From Alphaproteobacteria bacterium HGW-Alphaproteobacteria-4 (GTDB lineage: Bacteria > Pseudomonadota > Alphaproteobacteria > Rhodobacterales > Rhodobacteraceae), in NCBI GenBank assembly GCA_002842855.1, contig PHEE01000017.1:1-54809 (forward strand): a stretch of 54,809 bases of DNA, in the 5' to 3' direction. The notes under the pieces are model-generated. The model was not told the DNA's origin and made no database searches. It saw only the letters and a program-made list of their open reading frames with translations. Shown one piece after another: positions 14,508 to 24,317 of this stretch (its first letter is position 1; the number at the start of each line of letters is the position of its first letter). A program made the position numbers and the translations under genes.

Positions 14508-16925
14508 ATGGCTGAAAAACGCGTCAGCGTCCGCCTTGCGGCGGTCGGTGGTCGGCAAGTGCGCGCCGAACTGGAAGGCGTCGGCGAAGCTGGGTCGCGC
14601 GGTTTCGGGCGGCTCAGCCGCGAGATGGAGGCGGCAAACGCCCGGCTTGCGGCCTTCGCGCGGCGGGTCCGGGTCGCGGCCGCCGCCGCCGTGGCAGCCG
14701 CTGCAGCCGCGGGCGTGGCGATGATCCGCTCCGGCCTCTCGAGCGTCGATGCGCAGGCCAAGCTCGCGCAATCGCTCGGCACCACCGTCGCCTCTATTCA
14801 GACGCTGGAGCGGGCGGGCGAACTGGCGGGCGTGTCGATGTCCGGCATCGAGCAGGCCACCAAGGATCTGACCCGCCGTCTCAGCCAGGCGGCCGCCGGG
14901 ACCGGCCCCGCCGCCGATGCGCTGGACCGGCTGGGGCTTTCCGCCAACGAGCTGATCGCGCTGCCGCTGGATCAGCGCGTCGGCGCGATCAATGCCGCCA
15001 TCGAAAACTTCGTGCCCGTCGCCGAACGTGCGGCTGTCGCGGGTCAGCTCTTCGGCGAGGAAGGCTCCATCGCCATGTCGCGGATCGACACGGCGACGCT
15101 GCGCCAGGCGACCGAGGACGTCCTCGCGTTCGGAGTGGTCGTCTCCGAACAGGACGCCGACCAGATCGAGCGGACGAACGATGCCATCTCCCGGCTCGGG
15201 CTGATCTGGCGCGGGCTGTCGAACCAGCTGGCGGTTGCCGCCGCACCCGCACTGGAAGCGGTCGCAGATGCGATGGCGTCTGTTGCAAGCCGCACCGGGC
15301 CGCTGGGCATCGCGATCCGCGGGCTGTTCGACAACATCGGCCGCCTGACCACCTATGCCGCGACCTTCGCAGCTTTCCTCGCCGGTCGCTGGGTCGCCGG
15401 CATGGCCGCTGCGGCGCTCTCGGTGCGCGGGCTCGCGACCGCGATCGTCGTCCTGCGTGGGGCGCTCATCCGCACCGGCATCGGCGCGCTGATCGTCGGC
15501 GCGGGCGAACTCGTCTACCAGTTCACCCGGCTCGTCTCCGGCGCCGGCAGTTTCGGAGAAGCGATGTCGCGCCTGAAGGACCTCGCGGTCGAGGTCTGGG
15601 AACGCATCAGGATGGGCGCGGCGGCGGCGGGCGCGGCCGCCACGGCGATGTTCTTCGACCTGAAGGCGGATGCTGCCTCCGGAATGCAGAGCGCCATCGA
15701 GAGCGTCATCGGTTTCGGGAATACGGCGGCGAACACGTTCGAGGGCGCCTACGAGGCGATCAAGGCGATCTGGGGCCTGCTGCCGGCCGCCATCGGCGAT
15801 CTGGCGTTCCAGGCAGCGAACAGTCTGGTCGACGGCGTCGAGGCGATGCTGAACGGCGTGGTCTCCCGCATCAACGGCTTCATCGGCGGGATCAATCAGG
15901 GGCTGGAAGCGCTCGGGTCGGAGCGGCGCATCTCGCTGGTGCCCGACCTCGACCTCGGCGAGATCGAGAACCGCTTCGAGGGCGCGGCCAGTGCCGCATC
16001 CACGGCGGCGCAAGCGGCGTTCGACCGGGCCTTCGAGGACAACCCGCTCACCGCGCCCGATCTCGGTCTGACCGACGCCGCGAACCGGGCGCTCGAGTCC
16101 GCGAACCTCTATCGCGGCGCGGCGCGCGATCTGGCCGAGGGGGCACGTGCGCCGCTGGAAAGCTGGCAGGCGCTGCGCGATGCCGTGCGCGGCAGCGACG
16201 AGGCCAGTGCCGATGCGCTGAACGAGGCCACCGGCGCGGCCGAGCGGCTCGAGACGGCGCTCGGCGATGCCGGGCGCGCCGCGACGGGTGCCGGTGCGGC
16301 GGCCGGAGCTGCCGCTGCGGCAGTGGAGCCCGCGACCGAGGCCGCCGTCACGGGCTGGCAGGCGGTTACGGCCGCGCTGTCGGACTACGCCAGCAAGGCG
16401 CGCGAGATCGGTGGCGATATCGGCCAGAGCCTGGTCAGCGCCTTCCAGTCGGCCGAGAACGCGGTGGGCCAGTTCGTGAAGACCGGCAAGCTGAACTTCC
16501 GCGATCTTGTCACCTCGCTGCTGGCCGATCTCGCCCAGCTGGCGGCGCGGCGGTTTATCCTCGGGCCGATCGCCAATGCGCTCTCCGGCGTGTTTGCCGG
16601 CGCGGGCGGCATCTTCGCCAACGTCCTGCATGCGGGCGGGATGGTCGGATCGGCCGGGCCCTCGCGGATGGTCCCAGCCATGGCCTTCGCCGCTGCGCCC
16701 CGGATGCATGGTGGCGGCATGGCGGGGCTTCGCCACGACGAAGTGCCCGCGATCCTGCAACGCGGCGAACGGGTGCTGTCGCGTCGTGAGGCACAGAGCT
16801 ACGGCGCGGGAGGTGGGGTCAACGTCACCATCATGGCCCGCGACGCCGAAAGCTTCCGGCAGTCGCGCACGCAGGTCGCGGCCGACATCGCCCGCGCCGT
16901 GTCGCTGGGCCGGAGGGGCATGTGA
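14508..16925 (+). CDS. Tail tape measure protein
   Basis: 805 residues. It is long and alanine-rich with coiled-coil-like stretches, e.g. RVRVAAAAAVAAAAAAGVAM at 52-71, and residues SSVDAQAKLAQSLGTTVASI and VSMSGIEQATKDLTRRLSQA typical of lambda-type tape measures. Hydrophobic segments lie near 280-340. The C-terminus (HAGGMVGSAGPSRMVP, GLRHDEVPAILQRGERVLSR) is the conserved tail-tip contact end of this family. Length sets tail length; by the usual rule of about 0.15 nm per residue, the tail would be near 120 nm (inference). Confidence 0.92.
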   Translation: MAEKRVSVRLAAVGGRQVRAELEGVGEAGSRGFGRLSREMEAANARLAAFARRVRVAAAAAVAAAAAAGVAMIRSGLSSVDAQAKLAQSLGTTVASIQTLERAGELAGVSMSGIEQATKDLTRRLSQAAAGTGPAADALDRLGLSANELIALPLDQRVGAINAAIENFVPVAERAAVAGQLFGEEGSIAMSRIDTATLRQATEDVLAFGVVVSEQDADQIERTNDAISRLGLIWRGLSNQLAVAAAPALEAVADAMASVASRTGPLGIAIRGLFDNIGRLTTYAATFAAFLAGRWVAGMAAAALSVRGLATAIVVLRGALIRTGIGALIVGAGELVYQFTRLVSGAGSFGEAMSRLKDLAVEVWERIRMGAAAAGAAATAMFFDLKADAASGMQSAIESVIGFGNTAANTFEGAYEAIKAIWGLLPAAIGDLAFQAANSLVDGVEAMLNGVVSRINGFIGGINQGLEALGSERRISLVPDLDLGEIENRFEGAASAASTAAQAAFDRAFEDNPLTAPDLGLTDAANRALESANLYRGAARDLAEGARAPLESWQALRDAVRGSDEASADALNEATGAAERLETALGDAGRAATGAGAAAGAAAAAVEPATEAAVTGWQAVTAALSDYASKAREIGGDIGQSLVSAFQSAENAVGQFVKTGKLNFRDLVTSLLADLAQLAARRFILGPIANALSGVFAGAGGIFANVLHAGGMVGSAGPSRMVPAMAFAAAPRMHGGGMAGLRHDEVPAILQRGERVLSRREAQSYGAGGGVNVTIMARDAESFRQSRTQVAADIARAVSLGRRGM

Positions 16926-17551
16926 TGGCGTTCCACGAGGTCCGGTTTCCAGACAACATCAGCCGTGGCGCGCGGGGCGGGCCGGAACGGCGCACGCAGA
17001 TCGTCGAGCTCGCCTCGGGCGACGAGGAACGCAACGCCAGCTGGGCCAACTCGCGCCGCCGCTATGACGTCGCCTACGGCATCCGCCGCACGGACGATCT
17101 GGCGGCCGTCGTCGCCTTCTTCGAGGCGCGCAACGGTCGGCTCCACGGTTTCCGCTTCAAGGACTGGGGCGACCACAAGTCCTGCCTCCCCTCGGGCACG
17201 CCGTCGCCCACCGACCAGGCGATCGGCACCGGCGATGGCGCGACGACCGCCTTCCAGCTGGTCAAGCGCTACGCCTCGGGCGCGCAATCCTGGACGCGCG
17301 CCATCGCCAAGCCGGTGGCGGGCAGCGTGCGCATCGCGCTGTCGGATGTAGAGCAGCTCTCCGGCTGGTCGGTCGACGTCACGACAGGCCTCGTCACCTT
17401 TGCTGCGGCGCCGGGCTCTGGCGTCGCGATCACCGCGGGCTTCGAGTTCGATGTGCCGGTCCGCTTCGACGCCGATGCGCTCGACGTGACGCTCGACCTC
17501 GAGCGGCTCGGCTCGATCACCTCCATTCCGCTGCTGGAACTGCGCCGATGA
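16925..17551 (+). CDS. DUF2460 distal tail protein (GTA type)
   Basis: 208 residues from ATG 16925, whose A is shared with the tape measure stop. FHEVRFPDNISRGARGGPER, ELASGDEERNASWANSRRRY and HGFRFKDWGDHK are signature stretches of DUF2460, the distal tail protein of gene transfer agents and related siphoviruses. It would form the ring at the tail tip. Coupled with DUF2163 and NlpC/P60 downstream in the same order as in Rhodobacter gene transfer agent. Confidence 0.93.
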   Translation: MAFHEVRFPDNISRGARGGPERRTQIVELASGDEERNASWANSRRRYDVAYGIRRTDDLAAVVAFFEARNGRLHGFRFKDWGDHKSCLPSGTPSPTDQAIGTGDGATTAFQLVKRYASGAQSWTRAIAKPVAGSVRIALSDVEQLSGWSVDVTTGLVTFAAAPGSGVAITAGFEFDVPVRFDADALDVTLDLERLGSITSIPLLELRR

Positions 17552-18432
17552 AGACCCTCGATCCCGCCCTGCAGGCCCATCTCGACGAGGGCACGACGAT
17601 GCTCGCCTGGTGCTGGCGGATCGGCTGCGCCGACGGCGTGACCTTCGGCTTCACGGATCACGACCGGACGCTGAGCTTCGACGGCACGGACTTCGAGCCC
17701 GAGAGCGGGCTCACGGCCTCCGAGGTGCGGTCGGGATCGGACCTGTCCGTCGATGCGCAGGATGCCGAAGGGGTGCTGACCTCCGACCGCATCACCGAGA
17801 CCGACATTCTCGACGGCCGCTGGGACAACGCCGAGGTCGAGGTCTGGCGCGTGAACTGGGCCGATACGAGCCAGCGCGTGTTGATGCGCCGGGGCGCCAT
17901 CGGCCAGATCCGGCGGGGGCGGCTGGCCTTTGTGGCTGAGGTCCGCTCGCTGGCGCATGTGCTGGGCCAGACAGTCGGGCGGACGTTCCAGGCGACCTGT
18001 GATGCCGCGCTCGGCGATGCGCGCTGCGGTGTCGATCTCGAGGATCCCGCCTTCAAGGGGACGGGCGCCGTGATCGATCTCCTGCGCGACCGCACCTTCA
18101 CCGCCTCGGGGCTCGGGGGGTTCGCCTACGGTTGGTTCACCTTCGGCACGCTGGACTGGACGACCGGCGCGAATGCGGGGCGGCGCACCGAGGTGCTGGG
18201 CCATGACATGACGGATGGCATCGCGGTGCTGACGCTGCTCGAGGCGCCGGTGCGCGCGATTACCGAGGGCGACGGCTTCACCATCCGAGCGGGCTGCGAC
18301 AAGCGGATGGAGACGTGCGGGGCGAAGTTCGCGAACACCGTCAACTTCCGGGGCTTCCCGCATATCCCCGGCCAGGACGCGGTGCTGCGCTACGCCACCA
18401 AGGATGGCGGGCATGAAGGGTCCGTGCTGTGA
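17548..18432 (+). CDS. DUF2163 tail protein (GTA type)
   Basis: 294 residues, overlapping its neighbours by four bases on each side. CWRIGCADGVTFGFTDHDR, GLTASEVRSGSDLSVDAQDA and the Cys-rich end (CDAALGDARCGVD, RAGCDKRMETCGAKF, FRGFPHIPGQDAVL) are typical of DUF2163. The paired Cys residues recall the iron-sulfur-binding hub protein of gene transfer agent tail tips. Role: baseplate hub component. Confidence 0.93.
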   Translation: MKTLDPALQAHLDEGTTMLAWCWRIGCADGVTFGFTDHDRTLSFDGTDFEPESGLTASEVRSGSDLSVDAQDAEGVLTSDRITETDILDGRWDNAEVEVWRVNWADTSQRVLMRRGAIGQIRRGRLAFVAEVRSLAHVLGQTVGRTFQATCDAALGDARCGVDLEDPAFKGTGAVIDLLRDRTFTASGLGGFAYGWFTFGTLDWTTGANAGRRTEVLGHDMTDGIAVLTLLEAPVRAITEGDGFTIRAGCDKRMETCGAKFANTVNFRGFPHIPGQDAVLRYATKDGGHEGSVL

Positions 18433-18875
18433 CGCAACCCCTCGCATTGGCCGGCCCCACCCGCGTCATCGCCATTGCCCGCTCCTGGCTCGGCACGCCC
18501 TACCACGACCAGGCCAGCCTTCGGGGCGTCGGCTGCGATTGCCTCGGCCTCGCGCGGGGCGTCTGGCGCGAGGTCGTCGGCCCCGAGCCGTTCCCGATCC
18601 CGCCCTACAGCCGGGACTGGGGCGAGACGGGCCCGCGCGAGGTGCTGGCCGAGGGCGCGCGGCGCATGATGATCGAAGTGGATGCGGCAAGAGCCGGGCC
18701 AGGCGCGCTGGTCCTGTTCCGTATGAGGCCCCGCGCCATCGCCAAGCATGTCGGGATCCTGACCGGTAGCGACAGCTTCCTCCACGCCTACGAGCGGCTC
18801 GGCGTGATCGAGGAGCCGCTCACCCAAAGCTGGCGGCGGCGCATCGCCTTCGCTTTCCTGTTCCCGCAACGCTGA
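18429..18875 (+). CDS. NlpC/P60 peptidase of the tail tip
   Basis: 148 residues. The catalytic Cys lies in GCDCLGLARGVW, and the catalytic His in AKHVGIL. It belongs to the phage NlpC/P60 set associated with gene transfer agents and is expected to cut peptide cross-links of the cell wall during DNA entry. Start overlaps the DUF2163 stop (GTGA). Confidence 0.93.
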   Translation: MTQPLALAGPTRVIAIARSWLGTPYHDQASLRGVGCDCLGLARGVWREVVGPEPFPIPPYSRDWGETGPREVLAEGARRMMIEVDAARAGPGALVLFRMRPRAIAKHVGILTGSDSFLHAYERLGVIEEPLTQSWRRRIAFAFLFPQR

Positions 18876-18884
18876 GATCCGACC

Positions 18885-21800
18885 ATGGCCACCCTCGTTC
18901 TCGGTGCCGCTGGCGCCGCCATTGGCGGCAGCATCGGCGGTGCGATCCTCGGTGTCAGCGCCGCGACCATCGGTGGCTTCATCGGCTCCAGCATCGGCTC
19001 GGTGGTCGACAGCTGGATCATCTCGTCGCTGGCGCCCACCCAGCGCATCGAGGGCGCGCGGCTCGACACGCTGCGCATCACCTCGGCCACCGAGGGCGCG
19101 GTCATCCCGCGGCTCTACGGCCGCATGCGGATGGGCGGCAACATCGTCTGGGCGACGGATTTCCGCGAGGAGACGAAGACCACCACACAGGGTGGCGGCA
19201 AGGGCGGCGGGGGCGGCAAGGTCAAGACCACCGAGTATCTCTACTATGCCAGTTTCGCCGTGGCGCTCTGCGAGGGCCCGATCACCGGGATCGGCCGCAT
19301 CTGGGCCGACGGCAAGCCGATGGACCTCTCCGGCGTCACCTGGCGCTGGTATTCGGGCGACGAAGCACAGTCTGCCGATCCGTTCATCGCCGCGAGGATG
19401 GGCGGGGCCAACACGCCCGCCTATCGCGGCACCGCCTATGTCGTCTTCGAGGAACTGGCGCTGTCCACCTATGGCAATCGCCTGCCGCAGCTCTCTTTCG
19501 AGGTGTTCCGCCCGCTCGCCGATCCCGACACCGCCGAGGGGCTGACCCGCGCCGTCACCATGATCCCGGCCTCGGGCGAGTTCACCTACGCCACACAGGC
19601 GATCCGCAAGACCGATGGCGGCGCGACGGTGCCCGAGAACCTGAACGCGCTGGCAGGCTCCACCGACATGGTGGAGGCGCTAGACCGGCTGCAGGCGATG
19701 GCCCCGGCGGTCGAAAGCGTCAGCCTCGTGGTGGCCTGGTTCGGCGACGACCTGCGCGCGGGATCGTGCAAGGTGCGGCCAGGTGTCGAGGTCTCGGCCA
19801 AATCGACCACGCCCGCCAGCTGGTCGGTGAACGGCGTCAGCCGCGCCAATGCCTTCCTGGTCAGCCGGGATGCTGAGGATCGCCCCGTCTATGGCGGCAC
19901 GCCATCCGACTTTGCCGTGGTGCAGTCGATCCAGGAGATGAAGGCGCGCGGGCTGCGGGTGACCTTCTATCCCTTCATTCTGATGGACGTGCCGCCCGGC
20001 AATACGCTGCCGAACCCGTATTCGGACAACGCCGCCGAGACGGGGCAGCCCGCGTTCCCTTGGCGCGGCCGGATCACCTGTTCTCCGGCGGCGGGCTACG
20101 CCGGAACGGTGGACAAGTCCGCCACGGCGGCCGCGCAGGTCGCGGCGCTGTTTGGCGCAGCGACGCCCGCCAGCTTCAGCGTTTCGGGCCAGTCGGTCTC
20201 TTGGACCGGCACGCCGGGCGAGTGGGGTCTGCGCCGCATGGTGCTGCACTACGCCCATCTCTGCGCGGCGGCGGGCGGCGTCGACGCCTTCCTGATCGGC
20301 ACCGAGATGCCGGGGCTGACCACGATCCGCTCAAGCGCGTCCAACTATCCGGCCGTGCAGGCCTATCGGGACCTGCTCGCCGATGTGCGCACGATCCTCG
20401 GTGCCAGTACGAAGATCGGCTATGCCGCCGACTGGTCGGAGTATTTCGGGCACCAGCCCGGCGACGGCTCGGGCGACGTGCTCTTCCACCTCGATCCGCT
20501 CTGGGCCGACCCGGAGATCGATTTCGTCGGGATCGACAACTACATGCCGCTGTCGGACTGGCGGGACGGGTTCGAGCATGCCGACGCGGCCGAGGGCTGG
20601 CCCGCGATCTACGACCGGGCCTACCTGCAGGGGAACATCGCGGGCGGCGAAGGCTTCGACTGGTTCTATGCCAACGCGGCTGACCGCTCGGCGCAGGTCC
20701 GCACCCCGATCACGGACGGCGCGGCCAGCAAGCCGTGGGTCTTCCGCTACAAGGATCTGCGCGCCTGGTGGTCGAACGCGCATTACAACCGCCCGAGCGG
20801 GGTGGAGAGCGGGACGCCGACCTCATGGGTACCGGAGTCCAAGCCGATCTGGTTCACCGAGCTCGGCTGTCCCGCCATCGACCGTGGCACGAACCAGCCG
20901 AACGTCTTCTTCGATCCGAAGTCGTCCGAGAGCTTCACGCCGCATTTCTCGCGGGGCTGGCGCGACGACGCGATCCAGCGCGCCTATCTCGAGGCGACGT
21001 ACCTCTGGTGGGGCGAGGCCGCAAACAACCCGGTGTCCTCGGTCTACGGCGACCGCATGGTGCACGTGCCCGAATGCGCCGCCTGGACCTGGGACGCGCG
21101 GCCCTATCCCTTCTTCCCGGCGCTGACAGACGTCTGGACGGACGGCGCGAACTGGCGGCTCGGGCATTGGTTGACCGGGCGGCTCGGCGCGGTGTCGCTG
21201 GCGGCCCTCGTCCGCCACCTCTGCCTGCGCGCGGGGCTGCCCGAGGCCCGGATCGACGTCACCGGGCTCTGGGGTGCGGTCGAGGGCTACGCCATCACCG
21301 CGCTGGAAAGCCCGCGCGCGTCGATTACCACGCTGTCGCGGCATTTCGGCTTCGATGCCGTCGAGACCGAGGGGGTGATCCACTTCGTCATGCGCGGCCG
21401 AGCGTCGGTTGCCACCCTCGCACCCGACGATCTGGTGGCCGCCCGCGAGGGCGACGTGCTGGAAATGACGCGCGGCCAGGAGACCGAACTGCCTCAAGCG
21501 CTGAAATGGCAGGTCGCGCGTGCCGACGAGGATTACGACGCGGCCCTCGTCGAGGCACGGCGGATCACGGTGGACACGACCCGGATCGCGTCCGAGTCCT
21601 TCCCGATGGCCGTGCCGCCCGAGGAGGCCGAGCGCCGCTGCCGCCGTGCCCTGATGGAGGCGTGGGTGGGCCGGGAGACGGCGGCGTTCCGCCTGCCGCC
21701 CTCGCGCCTGGCGCTCGATCCGGCCGATGCGATCCGGCTGGAGCATGACGGGCGACTGGTCGATCTGCGGCTCGTCTCCATCGCCGACGCCGAGGCGCGC

Positions 21801-22850
21801 GGCATCGAGGCGGTGCGCCAGGACCGCGCGACCTACGACCTGCCGCCCGGCGATCCCCGCGCGGCGTCGCTGACGCGGGCGGTCGTGTTCGGCGCGCCGG
21901 ATGCGGTGCTGATGGATCTGCCGCAACTGACCGAGGACCAGGCCGCGCATCGACCGTTTGTGGCCGCGCACGCTGCACCGTGGCCGGGTGAGATGGCGGT
22001 GTTCCGCAGTCCCGCGACCGATGGCTTCGAGATGCTCACCAGCTTCGGCACGCGGGCCCGGCTCGGCACGCTGGTCTCGGACTTCTACGCGGGCCCCACC
22101 TCGCGCTTCGACCTCGGCAACGCGCTGGTGGTCGATCTGCTGACCGGCACGCTGGAAAGCGTCACCGACCTGACGCTCTTCGGCGGCGCCAACGCGCTGG
22201 CCATCGAGACCGCGTCGGGGGTGTGGGAGATCGTGCAGGCGGGCGCGGCCGAGCTGCTGGCACCCGGCCGGTATCGGCTGACCCGCTTGCTGCGGGGTCA
22301 GCGAGGGACCGAGGGTGCAATGGGCAATCCGGCTCCGGCAGGCGTGCGGGTCGTCGTGCTGGACACTGCGCTGGCGTCCCTGCCGATCGCTGAGGCCGAT
22401 CTTGGCATCCCGTGGAACTGGCGCATCGGCCCGGCGAGCCGCCCGGTCAGCGACGAGACCTATGTGGGGCAGACCTTCACGCCTGAGGGCGTGGGGCTGC
22501 GGCCGTTCTCGGTCGCGCATGTTGAGCAGCCTTGGCGTCGCCCCCGCACCCCCGGCGATCTGACGATCCGCTGGACACGCCGGTCCCGCGCGCTCGCGGC
22601 CGACAGCTGGGGCGGGCTCGAGGTGCCGCTGGTTGAGGAACTCGAAGCCTATGAGGTCGAGATCCTAGACGGCGCCACCGTGAAGCGGGTGCTAAGCGCG
22701 GCCACCACCAGCGCCGTCTACACCGCCGCCGCCCAGACCGCTGACTGGGGCGCGCTGCTCGGCCCTGGCGACACGCTCGACATCCGCATCTACCAGCTCT
22801 CTGCCCTCGTTGGGCGGGGCGCGCCGAAAAACGTCACGCTCACGTTCTGA
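18885..22850 (+). CDS. Tail-tip / host-specificity protein with TIM-barrel-like domain
   Basis: 1321 residues, the largest gene. The N-terminus is glycine-rich and hydrophobic (GAAIGGSIGGAILGVSAATI). The middle (about 420-720) is a glycoside-hydrolase-like TIM barrel with GLRRMVLHYAHLC, IGYAADWSEYFGHQPGDGSG, DFVGIDNYMPLSDWRD and WFTELGCPAIDRGTNQPN. The C-terminal third matches the putative phage tail domain of gene transfer agent gp15-type proteins, with a fibronectin-like end. It would form the central tip fibre, recognise and perhaps degrade surface polysaccharide. Complete, no break seen. Confidence 0.93.
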   Translation: MATLVLGAAGAAIGGSIGGAILGVSAATIGGFIGSSIGSVVDSWIISSLAPTQRIEGARLDTLRITSATEGAVIPRLYGRMRMGGNIVWATDFREETKTTTQGGGKGGGGGKVKTTEYLYYASFAVALCEGPITGIGRIWADGKPMDLSGVTWRWYSGDEAQSADPFIAARMGGANTPAYRGTAYVVFEELALSTYGNRLPQLSFEVFRPLADPDTAEGLTRAVTMIPASGEFTYATQAIRKTDGGATVPENLNALAGSTDMVEALDRLQAMAPAVESVSLVVAWFGDDLRAGSCKVRPGVEVSAKSTTPASWSVNGVSRANAFLVSRDAEDRPVYGGTPSDFAVVQSIQEMKARGLRVTFYPFILMDVPPGNTLPNPYSDNAAETGQPAFPWRGRITCSPAAGYAGTVDKSATAAAQVAALFGAATPASFSVSGQSVSWTGTPGEWGLRRMVLHYAHLCAAAGGVDAFLIGTEMPGLTTIRSSASNYPAVQAYRDLLADVRTILGASTKIGYAADWSEYFGHQPGDGSGDVLFHLDPLWADPEIDFVGIDNYMPLSDWRDGFEHADAAEGWPAIYDRAYLQGNIAGGEGFDWFYANAADRSAQVRTPITDGAASKPWVFRYKDLRAWWSNAHYNRPSGVESGTPTSWVPESKPIWFTELGCPAIDRGTNQPNVFFDPKSSESFTPHFSRGWRDDAIQRAYLEATYLWWGEAANNPVSSVYGDRMVHVPECAAWTWDARPYPFFPALTDVWTDGANWRLGHWLTGRLGAVSLAALVRHLCLRAGLPEARIDVTGLWGAVEGYAITALESPRASITTLSRHFGFDAVETEGVIHFVMRGRASVATLAPDDLVAAREGDVLEMTRGQETELPQALKWQVARADEDYDAALVEARRITVDTTRIASESFPMAVPPEEAERRCRRALMEAWVGRETAAFRLPPSRLALDPADAIRLEHDGRLVDLRLVSIADAEARGIEAVRQDRATYDLPPGDPRAASLTRAVVFGAPDAVLMDLPQLTEDQAAHRPFVAAHAAPWPGEMAVFRSPATDGFEMLTSFGTRARLGTLVSDFYAGPTSRFDLGNALVVDLLTGTLESVTDLTLFGGANALAIETASGVWEIVQAGAAELLAPGRYRLTRLLRGQRGTEGAMGNPAPAGVRVVVLDTALASLPIAEADLGIPWNWRIGPASRPVSDETYVGQTFTPEGVGLRPFSVAHVEQPWRRPRTPGDLTIRWTRRSRALAADSWGGLEVPLVEELEAYEVEILDGATVKRVLSAATTSAVYTAAAQTADWGALLGPGDTLDIRIYQLSALVGRGAPKNVTLTF

Positions 22851-22860
22851 AGGCCATCCC

Positions 22861-23937
22861 ATGTCCGACGCCACCACCCATCTCCTGCTGCCCTACATCC
22901 TCGCGGCGCAGGCTCAGAAGCATGTGACCCACAACGAGGCGCTGCGGATCCTTGACGGGCTCGTCCAGCTCTCCGTCCTCGACCGCGACCTGACCGCGCC
23001 GCCCGGCAGCCCTGCCGATGGCGACCGCTACATCGTCGGTTCGGGCGCGACGGGCGACTGGGCGGGCTGGGACCTGAACGTTGCGCTCTGGACGGACGGC
23101 GCTTGGCTCCGCTTGCCGCCCCGCACCGGCTGGCGGGCGTGGGTCAAGGATGAGGGCCTGCTGCTGGTCTACGATGGTGCGGGCTGGGTCGGCACCACGC
23201 CCAGCGAGTTGCAAAATATGGCGCTGCTCGGGCTCGGCACGACGGCGGACGCCTCGAACCCGTTCTCGGCCAAGCTGAACGCCGCGCTCTGGACGGCGAA
23301 GACCGTCGCCGAGGGTGGCACCGGCGATCTGTTCTACACCATGAACAAGGAGGCGGCGGGCGACGATCTCGGCCTGACGCTGCAGACCGGATTCGTGACC
23401 AAGGCGCTGGTGGGGCTCTTCGGCTCGGACAGGTTCCGCCTCGCGGTCTCCGCCGACGGCAGCACCTTCTTCGACGGGCTGAGCGTCGACAACGCCACCG
23501 GCATCGTCGACCAGCCTCGGCTGCCGCGGTTCAAGGCGTACACCAACTACGACAACTATGTCGGTGTCGGGACCTGGACGAAGATCGGCCTCAACAACAC
23601 CGACACCAACGATCAGGGCGCCTTCGACGCCGCGAACAACCACTTCGTCGCCCCGGTCGACGGCACCTACCTCTTCGGCGCGACGCTGCTCTACAAGATC
23701 AACGCCAGCGCCACGGCCCGAATGCGCGGGCGGCTCGTGCTGAACGGTACGACCGAAATCCGCGGCTCCCTCGGCGAAATCTCCGCCACCCACGTCTCGC
23801 TCGCCACCGCGATCTGGCTGCAGACCATGGTCCCGCTCACCGCCGGCGATACCGTCGAGCTGCAGGGGTATTTCCGGGTCGCGGATGGCTACTTCGCGGC
23901 AGACCACACGGCCTTCTGGGGCTGCAAGGTCGGCTGA
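22861..23937 (+). CDS. DUF2793 protein with C1q-like tail domain
   Basis: 358 residues from ATG 22861. Residues 1-115 are the DUF2793 domain (LLLPYILAAQAQKHVTHNEA, LDGLVQLSVLDRDLTAPP, GDRYIVGSGATGDWAG). From about 220 a beta-rich region (HFVAPVDGTYLFGATLLYKI, GDTVELQGYFRVADG) looks like a C1q/TNF-like trimeric head. It is probably a receptor-binding fibre or tip decoration. The C-terminal head is the part most likely to vary among relatives. Confidence 0.85.
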   Translation: MSDATTHLLLPYILAAQAQKHVTHNEALRILDGLVQLSVLDRDLTAPPGSPADGDRYIVGSGATGDWAGWDLNVALWTDGAWLRLPPRTGWRAWVKDEGLLLVYDGAGWVGTTPSELQNMALLGLGTTADASNPFSAKLNAALWTAKTVAEGGTGDLFYTMNKEAAGDDLGLTLQTGFVTKALVGLFGSDRFRLAVSADGSTFFDGLSVDNATGIVDQPRLPRFKAYTNYDNYVGVGTWTKIGLNNTDTNDQGAFDAANNHFVAPVDGTYLFGATLLYKINASATARMRGRLVLNGTTEIRGSLGEISATHVSLATAIWLQTMVPLTAGDTVELQGYFRVADGYFAADHTAFWGCKVG

Positions 23938-23956
23938 GCGGCGGAAGGAAGATCCG

Positions 23957-24244
23957 ATGACACCACCCCGATCCGAGGGCTTCGTGCGCATGCCCGACGC
24001 CGAGTTCGAGGCGATCCTGACCCGGGCGGCCGAGGAAGGCGCGAAGCGCGCACTGGCCGATGTCGGCCTCGACGGCGACGAGGCCGCGCTCGACATCCGC
24101 GATCTGCGCTCCCTCGTGGACTGCATCCGGCTGGTGCGGCGCACCGCGATGCAGACGGCCGTCCGCATGATCACCACCGGCGTCATGCTGGCGCTGCTAG
24201 CGGGCATAGCCATCAAGCTGAAGATCTTCGGCGGCGGCCTTTAG
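23957..24244 (+). CDS. DUF6127 family membrane protein
   Basis: 95 residues, GGAAGGAAG ribosome site, ATG 23957. A soluble N-terminal half (GFVRMPDAEFEAILTRAAEE) is followed by one transmembrane segment (MITTGVMLALLAGIAIKL, near the C-terminus). This is the DUF6127 family, placed just before lysis genes in these phages. It may belong to the lysis function, e.g. as a holin-like protein, but this is inferred only from position and topology. Last gene before the structural operon terminator. Confidence 0.7.
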   Translation: MTPPRSEGFVRMPDAEFEAILTRAAEEGAKRALADVGLDGDEAALDIRDLRSLVDCIRLVRRTAMQTAVRMITTGVMLALLAGIAIKLKIFGGGL

Positions 24245-24277
24245 CCGCTCAACACCCCAAACCAGCAGCTCACCCAC

Positions 24278-24306
24278 ACCCGCCCTCGAGGCGGGTTTTT
24301 CGTTTT
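24278..24306 (+). terminator. Rho-independent terminator after structural genes
   Basis: ACCCGCC and GGCGGGT form a 7-bp stem with a 5-base loop, followed by TTTTT, CG, TTTT. It separates the structural operon from the lysis genes, whose first ATG lies 12 bases downstream. Confidence 0.85.
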
Positions 24307-24317
24307 GGAGGACCACC

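Noticed and set aside
14448..16760. 770-codon minus-strand frame opposite the tape measure gene
   Set aside because: Arg/Gly-rich shadow of an unmistakable tape measure protein.
20823..22520. Open frame of 565 codons on the minus strand inside the tail-tip gene
   Set aside because: Same codon-bias shadow effect; no ribosome site and no recognisable domain.
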